From the NCBI RefSeq assembly GCF_001949145.1, contig NW_019091395.1, positions 980,004 to 1,014,785 of the forward strand: a stretch of 34,782 nucleotides of DNA. The letters run 5' to 3'. The DNA is from Acanthaster planci (Eukaryota; Echinodermata; Asteroidea; Valvatida; Acanthasteridae). Below, in pieces: positions 12,701 to 20,440 of the stretch. Numbering within the stretch: the first letter of the stretch is position 1; each line of letters begins with the position of its first letter. The notes beneath the pieces are model-generated. The model was given only the letters and a program-made list of their open reading frames with translations, was not told the origin of the DNA and made no database searches. A program made the translations under genes and the position numbers.

Positions 12701-15700
12701 TACGAAGCGTCAACCCAGTTTGGCCACTGAATGTTCATAGCTACACCTAAATGGTGAAAGCTCATGTCCTCTGACCTCCCCATTGTTAATGGTGTGAGGG
12801 TAGGATGAGTAGAAACCTGACAAATCCTAACATCCTGAGGTAGCTCTCTGTGACACATGTCTTAAGGATCAATGTCAAGGAAAAAGGTTCACTGCAATCA
12901 CCTGTTTCCTAATAACAGCAACCCAAGTCTTTGAGGACCGGAAGCCTACATCCGAGGAGTCCGGTGATCTCAGCAAGTCGAGGATGCCCATGAGATCCTT
13001 CTGGGAATACATCCTTAAGATCAACTGCAAGCAGCCGCTGTTCTACAACCTCATGTTTGCTCCCCACACCCCGGTAAGCCCACCATGCTTTTTATTTTAG
13101 CCAGTCAGTGGTATACATGAGTATATTCTGCTTGGCGTGTTCTGAGTCCATCAGCTTGCAATTCTCTCTTAATTTTTTATGACCCAGCAATGCAGTATTG
13201 TAGAAGGTCTGGTAGTACAGGGATGGAGGTTTTACTAAGGGAATAAATATGCGCTTGGCCTGTCTTAAACATGCATTTAAGACTGGCTCAGGAGAATGGA
13301 TGCTGCGGCTCGGGCATTATCAATGTTCAGTCTCCTGAACGCACACCTTTGGCCTTGATAAACTGGCTCTTGCCCTTAGGGGAGAACCTCTTCCTTTGGA
13401 AAACTGATTGGATCAGCTATGTTGAATGCACTTAAACCTTTCAAAGGCTTTGACATCTGCCGCCAAAATTTTCAAGTACAGCACACTTTCTGTCTTCAGT
13501 GAAAGCATAGCTGTTTTCTTTATGCAGGTCCTGAGGCCTTACACCAACATCTCCAGCCTGCGCATCTGGGATTTTTTCACCAAGGAGGATCTGGCGGGTG
13601 GTCCCTCCTTTGACCGGGAGCTTTTTGACCAGGCTACGGCCGAGGACAAGGACATGCCCCTGGTACCATCGGACCGACGTGTCATCAATAACTGCTACGA
13701 CAACGTGGCCCAGGCTGAGCTCGACATGCACATGTGGTACCTGGAGGTAGGTCACTGAGCAAGGTCCGAGGCCATAAATAGACCGTACATATACACGCAT
13801 GATGGTTTTTCTAGTTGAAACAACTTTCAGGTATTTGTCTCGTTTCATTTCCTATCATTTCCTTCATTTGGAACATTCTGCACTGTAGTCATTATACTTT
13901 TAGGGGTCTTCAGGGAAGTATCCTATTTTCCCTCAGAAGTTTTTTTCATAATGGTTTCTATCATTGTTACGGAAATGAATCTTGACCTACAAATTGAGGA
14001 ATCCTTATGACACCTTCACGATCGTGGATTTCTGGCATTAATGCCTGAGGCTGACAGGATTTAGCTACATGTAATACAATTTAGTACATGTAATACAATT
14101 CATGTACCTTGCAATTAATGCAGGTACCTTGTAGTTCACCTGTCCACCACTGCCCTCACTGGATGCTGGGAAGAGCAAATGCATGAAGTAATATCTGCTG
14201 AGCATTCATTGGATGCAATTCATTTGAACCAAAACATGGGTCAACACTTCCATGCATGTGTAGGACATGCAAACGCACAGGACTGGGATAGCAAGTATCA
14301 ACCAGCAATTCTTTGAGCATCCGTAGCTGTTACTTACTGATAATTCCTTTTCAGGAATTTGTGAAAGGCATTTGCTCTTGAGCGAACTGCACGCAAATGC
14401 TGATGATTTCTTGTCGGTTTGCAGGAGATGATGCAGTTGGAGGGGGACCTGGGGCGTACCCCGCAGCACTGGAAGACGAGGCTGGACCGGGCCCAGAAGG
14501 GCTTCCCCAGCCGAGCCCGGCGGAAGTCGCTGTCCATGAAGGAAGCCCAGCAGCAGAGCATGTCAGCTCACAAGAAGACCACCATTGACATCTTGGTCAA
14601 GGTGAGCCTAGGTTGTGTTTCAGTTTCTGTCTGTGGCTTTTTGTTGACTTAGTTTGTTGACCAGTTTCTTGGAAACTATAAGCCAACTAAAAAATCAGTT
14701 TGTTTTGCGAGATGACCCTTAAACCATGTACTGTTGTCAAGTTCACTGGTTGTTACTAGAACCCCACTGGTGCTTGCTTCCTCCAGTGTTATACTGAATC
14801 AAAAGATGGAAGCAGATTCACTATAAGTGTACTTTGAATTTTTTAAGCCTACAGAGGGGTTTTGTGTCAGAGCAGAGCCTGAGATGGAAACCTACCTGAT
14901 TACTTGTCGCTGGCAAGGATCTTTATTCTAAAATCCAGCTCATCTTTTGTTAATGTAATGGGAGACTTTTGAAATGCTCAGTTGCACACTGGTCCCGTGT
15001 GACCGATCCACTGTTGTTAGCATCATTTTGAGCATACATAAGATCACGCAACACATTTGGGGACCAGTCAACTGGGACCCATATGTTTGCCAGCACCAAG
15101 CGTCATAAAATCTCCACTGCATTATGTTTCATATCAAAGGATTCATAGTTGATGGAAGGAATTATAGTTCCCTTGATGGAGACGTTTGTTTCCCCCTCCC
15201 CCACTAATGACAGGGCAAGAACATCACCGAGCCCCAGCCCAGAGGATTTGCCTTCCAACACCGCTTTGAGGCCCACTCCTACATGACACCCACGGACTGT
15301 GACCTGTGCTCCAACCTGCTCTTTGGGGCTGTCAAACAAGGCTGCAAAGGTAATGACATGGCTCAATGCATTTTAGCCCTCAGTGTTGCGCATTTCAAGG
15401 GAACAAAATTCAGTGCGCGATATCTGTCCCTATGAACACTCTTGATCAGGGAAATTCATGTTGGCTGTTCAAACCTTCGTTTCCTTTGCAGTGCTGTGGG
15501 AATAATTGATCTTTCTTTGCACTTGGAACCATAAAGAATGCACACGGTTCCCACAGTCATGAAAAATCTTAGAAAGTCATGGAAAAGTCCTGAGAAATTG
15601 GGAACGATTAGAGTGTCGTGGAATTCTCTTGTCCTCTTAAGAAATAAGTGGAAAAACCATGAAAATCAGGATCCTGCAAGGGTTATCTTTGATGGGTCAC

Positions 15701-18700
15701 TTTTGATGTAATAACAGAATAATGATAAATTTCTAAGCTGTCTTCGTCAGCCTGCAGTACTGCAGTGGTCATGACAGACTTCCACTTTAAAAACGATACA
15801 TCTTTTCTCTGCAAAATGGTATTGAATGTCATGAGAATTGTCAGATTTTAGTCCTGGAAAGTTGTGGGAAAATCATGAAATTTAGATTTTTGAGGGAACT
15901 TGCCTGGCAGATTCCCAGTTTTGGTTGCTGTAGAATTCAGTATCTAGATCATATTCTTCAGTGTTTGTACTTGATTCAAGGAGGCATCTGTGTTGAATGT
16001 ATTCTTTGCCAAATATGTCACTTGAGATATTTGTCAGCCCGTATATGCCTGGCTCCTGGTGTTCAGGTTTAGTGTCTTTGTTTTAAAAGTCACTGATAAG
16101 CAAAAGCAGCAATGAATATTGAAAAGCACAGTCGTCAGCTCAAGTCGTTAGAATCTCACAGCATGTGGAAAATCATACCTGCCAGCTGTGCAATTTAATT
16201 AGAACTGTCCCAATTTCTACATTTTCGGACTGCCCAAAAAATCTGAGCATTCTGCTGTCCATTAAAAGGAAAAAGTCCTGGCAAAACAAGGTGATACGTG
16301 TATTTGCTACATGTATGTCAACGTGGTAGCCCTTACATATATATATGTACTTACATGTACATGTTAATAGCTTCCCTTGCGCAGCTGCTGTTGTTTCACT
16401 CCAGGCTAATATTAAGAATGGGTATGCCGATTTCGGACTTTTCAGTGTTGACAGAAGTGGGAAGTCAGAGATGGAAGGCATGCATTGTGGATGTTCCCAA
16501 CAAGTGAGGAACATCAACAAGATTGGCTTTGGAGAAGTTTGAACTTTATTCTGGAAATTGGCAGCTACTGGACCTTAAGATTCCCTCAGTTACCTGACAT
16601 TGACAGCATGGCTTACATGTATGCCAAATGATCGTTTTCTTTACTTTATAGCAAAGCTTGAAACAGTCAAGGGTTAACTCAAGCAGAGTGGCCATTTTGG
16701 TACCAGGAAATTTGCTGCATGGGGAACACTAACTGAATGACTTTTGTTCACCTCCCTCAGGAATGAAGTGCCTGGATTGTGGCTACAATGCACACGAGGA
16801 CTGCGTGCCCAAGGTCCCCAAGCAGTGCACACGCCGAGGGTCCACCAAGGAGCCCAGCTCAGGCCCCTCACGGCCCACCTCGGATGAGGTGACCAGTGCC
16901 GGTACCCCTGTTGCACCAGCAGGTGTGTCAGGTAGGAGAGTGACACTGGCAAAAAAAAAAGGGAAACACCAAAAGGTCATAGGCGAAATGGGGCATTCAT
17001 TAACTTAAGTCAGCAGGGTACCGATCGCTGGTTGTGTGCATTACATGACATGTTGGCCGGTGACCACATTTTGCACAGATAATATATATTGTGTTCATCC
17101 AGGCCAGATTCCATTCCAATCACCTTTATTCTGCACCAAAGGCAATTCTGAACTAAAAGTTAGCGTATTGCTCAAGTTAGCCAGGAAATGTGGTTTCTGG
17201 GCATGTGTACACCCCTCAAGTATTGTGTGCTTCCTTGGTTAGCACAGAATGTTTGATGCAAGCACCATTAGTGCGGAATATTGATCGTAGTTGCAGACTT
17301 CTGAAGTTAGCAATGCCATGAAACTGTGTCCTGCTCTGTCGAATAGGTCAGTCACAGCTACCCTACAGGGTCTGTAGTGATAGTTCCATAGAGCTATAGA
17401 ACTCAAAGACGGTTTGTTCAGCTTGAGCAGGTCTTCGGCTGAAATTTCACTCCCCATTGAAATAGTGTGCATGCAGGGCTTGTTCTCAGTGACTGAGAAT
17501 TGCAAAGAGGCACCTGGCTCTTCCGTGCCTAGAGATTACAATGGCCATGTCCAAGTATCCTGGTTACAGCTAAAAGTAGCCCATACATACTGGACACTGT
17601 ATGAGGTAAATGCATGAAGCCACTATTGTTGGGCTTCCATTGGTAGCTGTCTCATTTCCAACTGTTGCTAAGAAATGCAAACCTGACCAGACATACAGCT
17701 TGCCCCAAATCATGTGACACAAAAACAGGAAGTTAGGCGGTATCTGCACCCCTACCCGTTCAAGGTGGTTTTTGCACACTCTCTTATTACCTCTTTTACC
17801 TGTTCATATGTCCTTTGTAGGCTATGAGTTATTCTATGCCAAGATTGGCGAGACGAGGACCCACGAGGGATACCTCTACAAACGGGGTGCCCGACTCAAA
17901 GGTTGGAAGCAGAGGTGGTTTGTCCTGGATTCCCAGAAGCACCAGGTAGGTCTGTTGATTCTCAGAATTTACCCGGAGGCCTCGTTGCTGTCTAAGTGAC
18001 GCCCCATGCAGGCTATGGGCCGTAGATATCCGGATGTTGTTGATATTGTGTTGCTGGCTTTGTTGTATTGCAGCTGCGATATTATGAGACCAGGAATGAC
18101 CCCCACTACAAGGGTATCATTGACCTGAAGGAGGTGGAGTCAGTCCAGCCTGCCTTCCCCACAGCAGGTGCTCCCAAGAAGTGCGACGATAACGCTTTCT
18201 TTGACGTAAGTCCCTACTTTTCTCTGCTGTCCAGACCCGGAAAGTTTGTTATGTGTTGTCCAGTTCTCACTCACCAGTCAGCCTGAGTTTGGCACCTGAA
18301 TTCAGGTTTTTGGCCAAAGTGTGGCCAGAGTGTGGCCAGAGTTTTCAGGATTTCAAGAAGCTATTAGCGACCACTGTAATGTCCCTGGGAGGACTTTGTA
18401 AAATGCCAAACCGCAGCAGTGAGCATTTACTGTCACTTTACTGAACAGTCTTGCTCCAGTTGTAAAAGAGTGTCAAGTCTTCTGTCGAAATCGTCAAGAG
18501 AGAAATGCTCAAACCACCGTTTATTTAGAGCCAACTCTTCACAGAAGAAACTGACGGTCTCACAGTGTTATCCACGAGCCTTGTTCTAGCACCTCCCCTG
18601 CCATGCAGATTTTCTGACGGAATATTAGGTCTTAGAAAAACACTGAAGAGGTGGTGTGGCAAAAATTGACAAGTGAAAAGATGTTAAATCCAACCCACCT

Positions 18701-18991
18701 TCACTGTAAATGGAGAACATGCTATTGTCCCGTTTTATTTTTAATGCAATACAAAACAGTCAGCTGTGAACGGAGACAAGCTTTATTGCATGCAGAGTCA
18801 TAAAGCAAATCTTTTGCCGGCTAATGCCTTCATAATGTAGAGTCGAATGTCGGCAGTTTTCTTGAAAATCTGCCACTTTCTTTTTCCTCTTGTCGCAGCT
18901 GAAGACCACCAGGCGGGCGTACAACTTCGTCGCCGACACCAAGGCGGCCGCGGAAGAGTGGATCAGCAGAATACAGGACTGTGTGTCGTGA
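597..18991 (+). CDS. SBF: SBF1/SBF2 (MTMR5/MTMR13) orthologue, 3' part, multi-exon
   Basis: Sixteen exons (597-796, 1694-1948, 3051-3086, 8823-9013, 9706-9882, 10617-10721, 11201-11386, 12013-12139, 12919-13073, 13528-13746, 14425-14601, 15214-15349, 16761-16931, 17821-17945, 18074-18205, 18899-18991) have GT/AG borders and matching phases. They give 827 residues and a TGA stop. The order is myotubularin pseudophosphatase core, helical segment, C1 zinc finger, PH domain. Stretches such as [19 protein letters not shown] and [18 protein letters not shown] are diagnostic of vertebrate SBF1/SBF2. Family knowledge: these proteins are catalytically dead, pair with active myotubularins such as MTMR2, and carry an N-terminal DENN Rab-GEF module. 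That module and the GRAM domain are upstream of the window, so the gene is partial here (human SBF proteins are about 1,850-1,890 residues). A single invertebrate Sbf probably corresponds to both vertebrate paralogues. A possible seventeenth, optional exon is listed separately. Confidence 0.95.
1036..1310 (-). mobile_element. tRNA-derived SINE, copy 1
   Basis: On the - strand the head contains TGGCATGGTGG (A-box-like, + strand 1294-1304) and GCGTTCGAATTT (B-box-like, about 1252-1263), about 30 bp apart as in tRNA genes. The body follows with GTTTTACCCAGAA and CTGGGGTTTTCC, and the tail is an AAT repeat (1036-1052). A second copy in the opposite orientation lies at about 30,305-30,540 and shares the blocks in order. 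The body's GGTTTTCCTCCCAC motif is common in dispersed repeats of many invertebrates; the exact family is not identifiable here. Confidence 0.7.
1378..1600 (+). repeat. two diverged tandem copies of a ~120-bp unit
   Basis: The unit at about 1378-1475 (tccataggtccaagttga, then aacaagaaatagctt, then actcaaggaagacttgactt) recurs at about 1497-1600 (ccccgtaggtcaaaggttga, then aacagaaatagctt, then actcaagtaaggctggactt). Matching blocks are in the same order and spacing. The SINE abuts on the left. Confidence 0.6.
1694..1948 (+). CDS. SBF: SBF exon: linker within myotubularin region
   Basis: This phase 1-1 exon of 255 nt follows a tttttcgcag acceptor and ends at CCAG|gtgagg. It begins with a Ser/Thr-rich stretch, then [12 protein letters not shown], matching the SLEQEKYLQAVV block of vertebrate SBF1. 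A low-complexity Ser/Pro/Gly region follows and ends in Gly/Lys ([12 protein letters not shown]). The first part is conserved family sequence; the second half is the variable insert that SBF proteins carry between two myotubularin core blocks. It is probably a disordered surface loop. Confidence 0.92.
1949..3050 (+). other. SBF: SBF intron with short tandem repeat
   Basis: Intron between the linker exon and the microexon. Apart from the 23-bp repeat at 2018-2082 nothing is recognised. It ends in a C-rich acceptor. Confidence 0.7.
2018..2082 (+). repeat. 23-bp tandem repeat, 2.8 copies
   Basis: Two exact copies of acttggtgtaagtcagtcgg plus gtg (2018-2040, 2041-2063) are followed by a third lacking 4 bp (2064-2082). 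The first two copies contain GTAAGT, a consensus 5' splice-site word, about 70-100 bp downstream of the real donor at 1949. Confidence 0.9.
3051..3086 (+). CDS. SBF: SBF 36-nt microexon
   Basis: A strong polypyrimidine acceptor (ttccccccag) is followed by 36 nt encoding [12 protein letters not shown] and a donor G|gtaatg. Both ends are phase 1, so the exon can be skipped without breaking the frame. It adds a short basic segment to the variable linker. Support is its exact phase fit to both neighbours and its good splice sites; no family motif can be recognised in so short a piece. Confidence 0.75.
4314..4472 (+). CDS. SBF: candidate optional SBF exon, acidic Ser-rich linker
   Basis: An open stretch begins at 4232. 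With the acceptor ctatccacag (ends 4313) and the donor A|gtacct (4473), an exon of 159 nt (53 codons) fits, phase 1 at both ends, matching the microexon before it and the exon at 8823 after it. It encodes [20 protein letters not shown], then a segment rich in Ser, Asp and Glu. Codon choice in it looks like the neighbouring exons rather than the surrounding AT-rich intron. The polypyrimidine tract and the donor are weak, as expected of an alternatively used exon. It could instead be a relic exon. Transcript reads would decide. Confidence 0.55.
5974..6014 (+). repeat. 14-bp inverted repeat (hairpin)
   Basis: ACACACTAGTTCCC (5974-5987) and GGGAGCTAGTGTGT (6001-6014) are complementary with one mismatch, which would be a G-U wobble in RNA, around a 13-nt loop. 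It opens a dispersed repeat related to sequence near 12,256. Confidence 0.75.
5990..6260 (+). repeat. dispersed repeat, copy 1
   Basis: The words tgtgtcaacttcc, ataccatacctcagacatattcgg and ctcaagtattgcgtgcttc occur here in order. The first two recur at 12,256-12,365 (tgtgtcaacttccc, atcatacctcatgcatattcg) and the last at about 17,215-17,232 (ctcaagtattgtgtgcttc). It is an old, diverged interspersed family without visible coding sequence. Confidence 0.5.
8250..8335 (+). repeat. C-run and CTGT microsatellite
   Basis: An 11-base C run (8250-8260) is followed by a region of CTGT/TCTG repeats (about 8291-8330). Simple sequence only. Confidence 0.85.
8823..9013 (+). CDS. SBF: SBF exon: end of linker, return to core
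   Basis: The acceptor is ctctgtgtag and the donor is AGG|gtgagt; it enters in phase 1 and leaves in phase 0. It encodes a Ser/Gly/Asn-rich linker ([18 protein letters not shown]) and then [17 protein letters not shown]. The last block corresponds to RAALYILGDKAQLK in human SBF1, where the folded core resumes. Confidence 0.92.
9014..9705 (+). other. SBF: SBF intron with possible retroelement fragment
   Basis: Its middle holds a stretch (9217-9340) related to sequence in the DIRS relic at about 32,988-33,070. A 153-codon open frame on the - strand (9217-9678) is otherwise unrecognised. Confidence 0.6.
9217..9340 (-). mobile_element. short fragment related to the DIRS-like element
   Basis: gagggaaccatttgcat is identical here (9264-9280) and at about 32,990-33,006; aattgta and cgctg-gaga-gcagccaa follow in both. 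On the - strand this part can be read [16 protein letters not shown], resembling the NYANPPxxLI segment that follows RNase H in DIRS-type proteins. The match is short, so this is a suggestion. Confidence 0.35.
9706..9882 (+). CDS. SBF: SBF exon: myotubularin core before the dead active site
   Basis: This phase 0-0 exon of 59 codons has the acceptor atggtcag behind a T/C run and the donor CAG|gtagga. It encodes [36 protein letters not shown] and [10 protein letters not shown], matching FEARQVKASFKKLLKACVP and LEDSEWLIQ of SBF1. This block packs next to the phosphatase loop in the myotubularin fold. Confidence 0.95.
9883..10616 (+). other. SBF: SBF intron containing the assembly gap
   Basis: Nothing recognised. 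A run of 111 N lies at 10,375-10,485. The exons on both sides are phase 0 and contiguous with human SBF1 (SEWLVQ|IQSIMQ), so no exon is hidden. Confidence 0.8.
10375..10485. other. assembly gap (111 N)
   Basis: Unresolved bases. The true length may differ. Confidence 1.
10617..10721 (+). CDS. SBF: SBF exon carrying the degenerate phosphatase loop
   Basis: This phase 0-0 exon of 35 codons has the acceptor acatgcag and the donor CAG|gtgcgt. It encodes [20 protein letters not shown], then [15 protein letters not shown]. Active myotubularins have HCSDGWDRT here. The position of the nucleophilic Cys is Phe and that of the P-loop Arg is Phe, so the domain cannot hydrolyse phosphoinositide by the family mechanism. 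Human SBF1 has equivalent losses (GLEDGWDIT). Confidence 0.95.
10722..11200 (+). other. SBF: SBF intron
   Basis: Nothing recognised beyond an AT-rich (TATTAT) stretch just before the acceptor. Confidence 0.8.
11201..11386 (+). CDS. SBF: SBF exon: most conserved myotubularin core block
   Basis: This phase 0-0 exon of 62 codons has the acceptor tctatgtcag and the donor CAG|gtaggt. It encodes [36 protein letters not shown] and [16 protein letters not shown]. This is the block following the P-loop that is shared by all myotubularins (ExxWxxFGHxF and PxFLQFLD), and its SBF-like wording identifies the gene best. Confidence 0.97.
11387..12012 (+). other. SBF: SBF intron
   Basis: AT-rich; nothing recognised. 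Confidence 0.8.
12013..12139 (+). CDS. SBF: SBF exon: end of myotubularin core
   Basis: The acceptor is cacttgcag and the donor is GCAG|gtaaga; it runs from phase 0 to phase 1. It encodes [20 protein letters not shown], then [23 protein letters not shown]. The family motif QFPxxFEFN and the Phe-Leu stretch after it are clear; human SBF1 reads [36 protein letters not shown] at the same place. Confidence 0.96.
12140..12918 (+). other. SBF: SBF intron with dispersed repeat copy 2
   Basis: The segment 12,256-12,430 is a diverged copy of the repeat near 5990-6260. The remainder shows nothing recognisable. Confidence 0.6.
12919..13073 (+). CDS. SBF: SBF exon: C-terminal helices of core
   Basis: The acceptor is aataacag and the donor is CCG|gtaagc; it runs from phase 1 to phase 0. 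It encodes [20 protein letters not shown] and then [19 protein letters not shown] followed by LMFAPHTP. The SxWEY and FxNxMYAP blocks match vertebrate SBF1 (RSVWEYVDRL, FHNYMYAP). Confidence 0.94.
13074..13527 (+). other. SBF: SBF intron
   Basis: Nothing recognised. Confidence 0.8.
13528..13746 (+). CDS. SBF: SBF exon: end of phosphatase-like domain
   Basis: This phase 0-0 exon of 73 codons has the acceptor tttatgcag and the donor GAG|gtaggt. It encodes [20 protein letters not shown], then [19 protein letters not shown] and ending LDMHMWYLE. VLRPYxNxSxLxxWDFxTxExLxxGPxxD is the SBF version of the 'LxPxxxxxxxxxWxxY' block that closes the myotubularin domain. Confidence 0.95.
13747..14424 (+). 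other. SBF: SBF intron with 20-bp duplication
   Basis: ttagctacatgtaatacaat (14,061-14,080) is followed directly by ttagtacatgtaatacaatt (14,081-14,100), and then by another catgtacc. Nothing else recognised. Confidence 0.7.
14425..14601 (+). CDS. SBF: SBF exon: helical linker between core and C1
   Basis: This phase 0-0 exon of 59 codons has the acceptor ggtttgcag and the donor AAG|gtgagc. It encodes [20 protein letters not shown] and a basic, Gln-rich stretch ([17 protein letters not shown]). In human SBF1 the matching segment is [22 protein letters not shown], part of the short coiled coil implicated in dimerising with active myotubularins (family knowledge). RRKS is a plausible basophilic kinase site (inference). 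Confidence 0.93.
14602..15213 (+). other. SBF: SBF intron
   Basis: Nothing recognised; C-rich tract before the acceptor. Confidence 0.8.
15214..15349 (+). CDS. SBF: SBF exon: first half of C1 zinc finger
   Basis: The acceptor is taatgacag and the donor is AAAG|gtaatg; it runs from phase 0 to phase 1. It encodes [22 protein letters not shown], then [11 protein letters not shown]. The first His, the first two Cys (C-x2-C), the PT before the Cys and the KQG turn of a C1 domain are present. This domain is absent from human SBF1 but known from invertebrate Sbf proteins (C1_Sbf-like). The exon ends with CK before the junction, three residues longer than the usual KQG-x2-C spacing; see findings. 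Confidence 0.93.
15350..16760 (+). other. SBF: SBF intron splitting the C1 domain
   Basis: It contains scattered TCATGGAAAA/TCCTGGAAA-type motifs (15,555-15,670 and 15,820-15,890) on the + strand. An exon-like stretch at 16,385-16,503 fits splice sites but not the phase (see rejected items). Nothing else recognised. Confidence 0.65.
15555..15890 (+). repeat. degenerate TCATGGAAAA/TCCTGGAAA repeat
   Basis: gtcatgaaaaatc, gtcatggaaaagtcctgag, accatgaaaatc, tcctggaaag and tcatgaaattt lie close together. They resemble a short-unit repeat common in marine invertebrate genomes. Copies are few and diverged. Confidence 0.45.
16761..16931 (+). CDS. SBF: SBF exon: second half of C1 and linker to PH
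   Basis: This phase 1-1 exon of 171 nt follows a ctccctcag acceptor and ends at TCAG|gtagga. It encodes [20 protein letters not shown] then QC, giving C-x2-C-x4-H-x2-C-x7-C, which completes the two zinc sites of the C1 domain. A Ser/Thr/Pro-rich linker ([17 protein letters not shown]) leads to the PH domain. Its symmetric phase would allow skipping, but skipping would destroy the C1 domain. Confidence 0.93.
16932..17820 (+). other. SBF: SBF intron
   Basis: Carries a short match to the dispersed repeat (ctcaagtattgtgtgcttc near 17,215). Otherwise nothing recognised. Confidence 0.7.
17821..17945 (+). CDS. SBF: SBF exon: start of PH domain
   Basis: The acceptor is tcctttgtag and the donor is CAG|gtaggt; it runs from phase 1 to phase 0. 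It encodes [20 protein letters not shown], then FVLDSQKHQ. This is the classic first part of a PH domain (G-x-L-x-K-x-G...W-K-x-R-W-F-V-L). The basic residues around the first loop could bind phosphoinositide; human SBF1 reads [23 protein letters not shown]. Confidence 0.96.
18074..18205 (+). CDS. SBF: SBF exon: middle of PH domain
   Basis: This phase 0-0 exon of 44 codons has the acceptor gtattgcag and the donor GAC|gtaagt. It encodes [20 protein letters not shown], then [16 protein letters not shown] and AFFD. It aligns with [24 protein letters not shown] and GAPKTVDEKAFFD of human SBF1 throughout. Confidence 0.96.
18206..18898 (+). other. SBF: last SBF intron
   Basis: Contains a short direct repeat gtgtggccagagtgtggcca near 18,320-18,340. 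Otherwise nothing recognised. Confidence 0.75.
18899..18991 (+). CDS. SBF: SBF last coding exon: end of PH domain and stop
   Basis: The acceptor is cttgtcgcag. It encodes [20 protein letters not shown], then [10 protein letters not shown] and a TGA stop at 18989-18991. The helix with the invariant PH-domain Trp (EEWISRIQ) ends the protein, as in human SBF1 (QQWVDRIQSCLSDA). No further exon is needed. Confidence 0.96.
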   Translation: MKTTRRAYNFVADTKAAAEEWISRIQDCVS

Positions 18992-20440
18992 TGAGCGCCC
19001 TCGACCGCTGTCGTGCCATTAGACTTTTTTGTAGTGCTCGGGTGCAGTTGCAATGTATGTTCTCCCGACTTCTCTGTTGTGCTGGAATCGTCTCAAACAC
19101 CGGTGTGTTGCCACGTGGAGCGCCCTCTATTGACCAAGTTTGTTTTGTTATTATTACCTTGCTGCGTTCAAAAGTTCCTGCTGCCAGTTGGAAGTAATGC
19201 ATGTACTTCAGGAGCCACTGACTATCAGATTAGCGACTTCTCTCAGGGGCATGCATTATTCCACACCGTAGCCCGCTGATTCGGACGTAGTCATGTTGAA
19301 AATTTGACTTACTTTTCTGTGTGTTTCAGTTGACATTGAATGGCAATAACTTTTAGTTACGCATTTTTTATGTGTGAATGTAAGCAATCAGTTCGTTCAG
19401 GATTTATGCTTAAATTAATCACAATTTTTTCCCCAAATGTTGGTGGAATTTGTGCCAGGTCTCGATTGTTGCAAAAATCATCAATTTGTCTTGTTTTAGT
19501 GTTTTTGTCAGACATTGTTTTGTGTCGCAACCAAGAAGTTTCATTTCCATGCTGCATTTGTGAACTGTTGTGTAAAGTACAGTTTGTAGGCTGTTGGGAG
19601 TAGTGATTTTACTGAACGGATGACCAAACTGATACATTTCTTTTTTCTTCCATAAGCGAAGTTGTAAAAAGACACATTTTCCCACTTGTCAGATGGAGTT
19701 GCAGTGCGTAGTGCCACAGTACAGTACAATGTAGTCAGTCTAGAGCCATTTAAAAAAAATAATTGCCATGATTCAGCCGTTTCAATGCTGAATTTTTCTT
19801 ATGGACGAGTAGTCAGCCTTGATAAGGCCATGAAGAAGTTTAATTTTGCTCTTGCCTACAAGAAAAAAAATTGCCATGCATAAAACCGTCAAACCGCTTC
19901 ACGCGAAGCTTGAGATGGGCACGGTCCGGCCAAAAAAATCGCTACAAATGAAACTCGTTTTTGAAAACTTTTTGTAGAAGACGATTGGTGGCTGCCTAGC
20001 CTCCAAACCTACTGCAGGGTAGAAACTTACAGAGGTTTGTGTGCTCACTGTAGAGGATTGAATCCAGGGATGTGGGCCCGGCAAGCACTAGTCGAGCCGG
20101 GGCCCGGCTGTAGACAGTAGACGTTTCAAAGGTTTTAACAAGTGCTCTGTGCTGTACATAATTGTTGATAATATTTGCTATCTTGAGTTCTACTTTTTTT
20201 TTTCCGGGGGAAGGACGAGGAGATGGGAGAGATTGCTGAGTATATAATGAAATCAAAACATTAATCAGCAGTAGGATCAGTGAGAAGGAATTTTTTTTTT
20301 TTATTTAACATGGCCCTCCCGATTGAGGGGTCTTTTATTATGCCACGTATTTCTCCCAGACTGACACCAAGACGGTCAGTTATTTTTTTGTCTATAATCA
20401 CAATTTGTGTACAAAATAAAGTGGGTGGTACTTGTAAATA
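18992..20440 (+). other. SBF: probable 3' UTR of the SBF gene
   Basis: AT-rich sequence without convincing coding potential follows the stop. The first canonical AATAAA on this strand is at 20,415-20,420, in acaaaataaagtggg, so a 3' UTR of about 1.4 kb is the simplest reading. A second AATAAA at 21,496-21,501 could serve a longer form. Several ATTTA words occur near the end. The end point is inferred. Confidence 0.5.
20415..20420 (+). terminator. candidate polyadenylation signal AATAAA
   Basis: This is the first exact AATAAA downstream of the SBF stop codon on the same strand. It was chosen for its distance and exactness only; no cleavage site can be seen. Confidence 0.4.

Noticed and set aside
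16385-16503. Exon-like stretch with acceptor cgcag and donor CAA|gtgagg inside the C1 intron
   Set aside because: It reads open in the entering phase (1) but leaves in phase 0, while the next exon needs phase 1. At 119 nt its inclusion would break the frame and split the C1 domain. At most it is a poison exon; there is no support for that.
20295-20395. GC-rich hairpin followed by T-run (ccctcccgattgagggg) near the SBF 3' end
   Set aside because: It looks like a bacterial-type terminator or histone stem-loop, but the context is animal and the histone consensus is absent. Chance structure in a 3' UTR.
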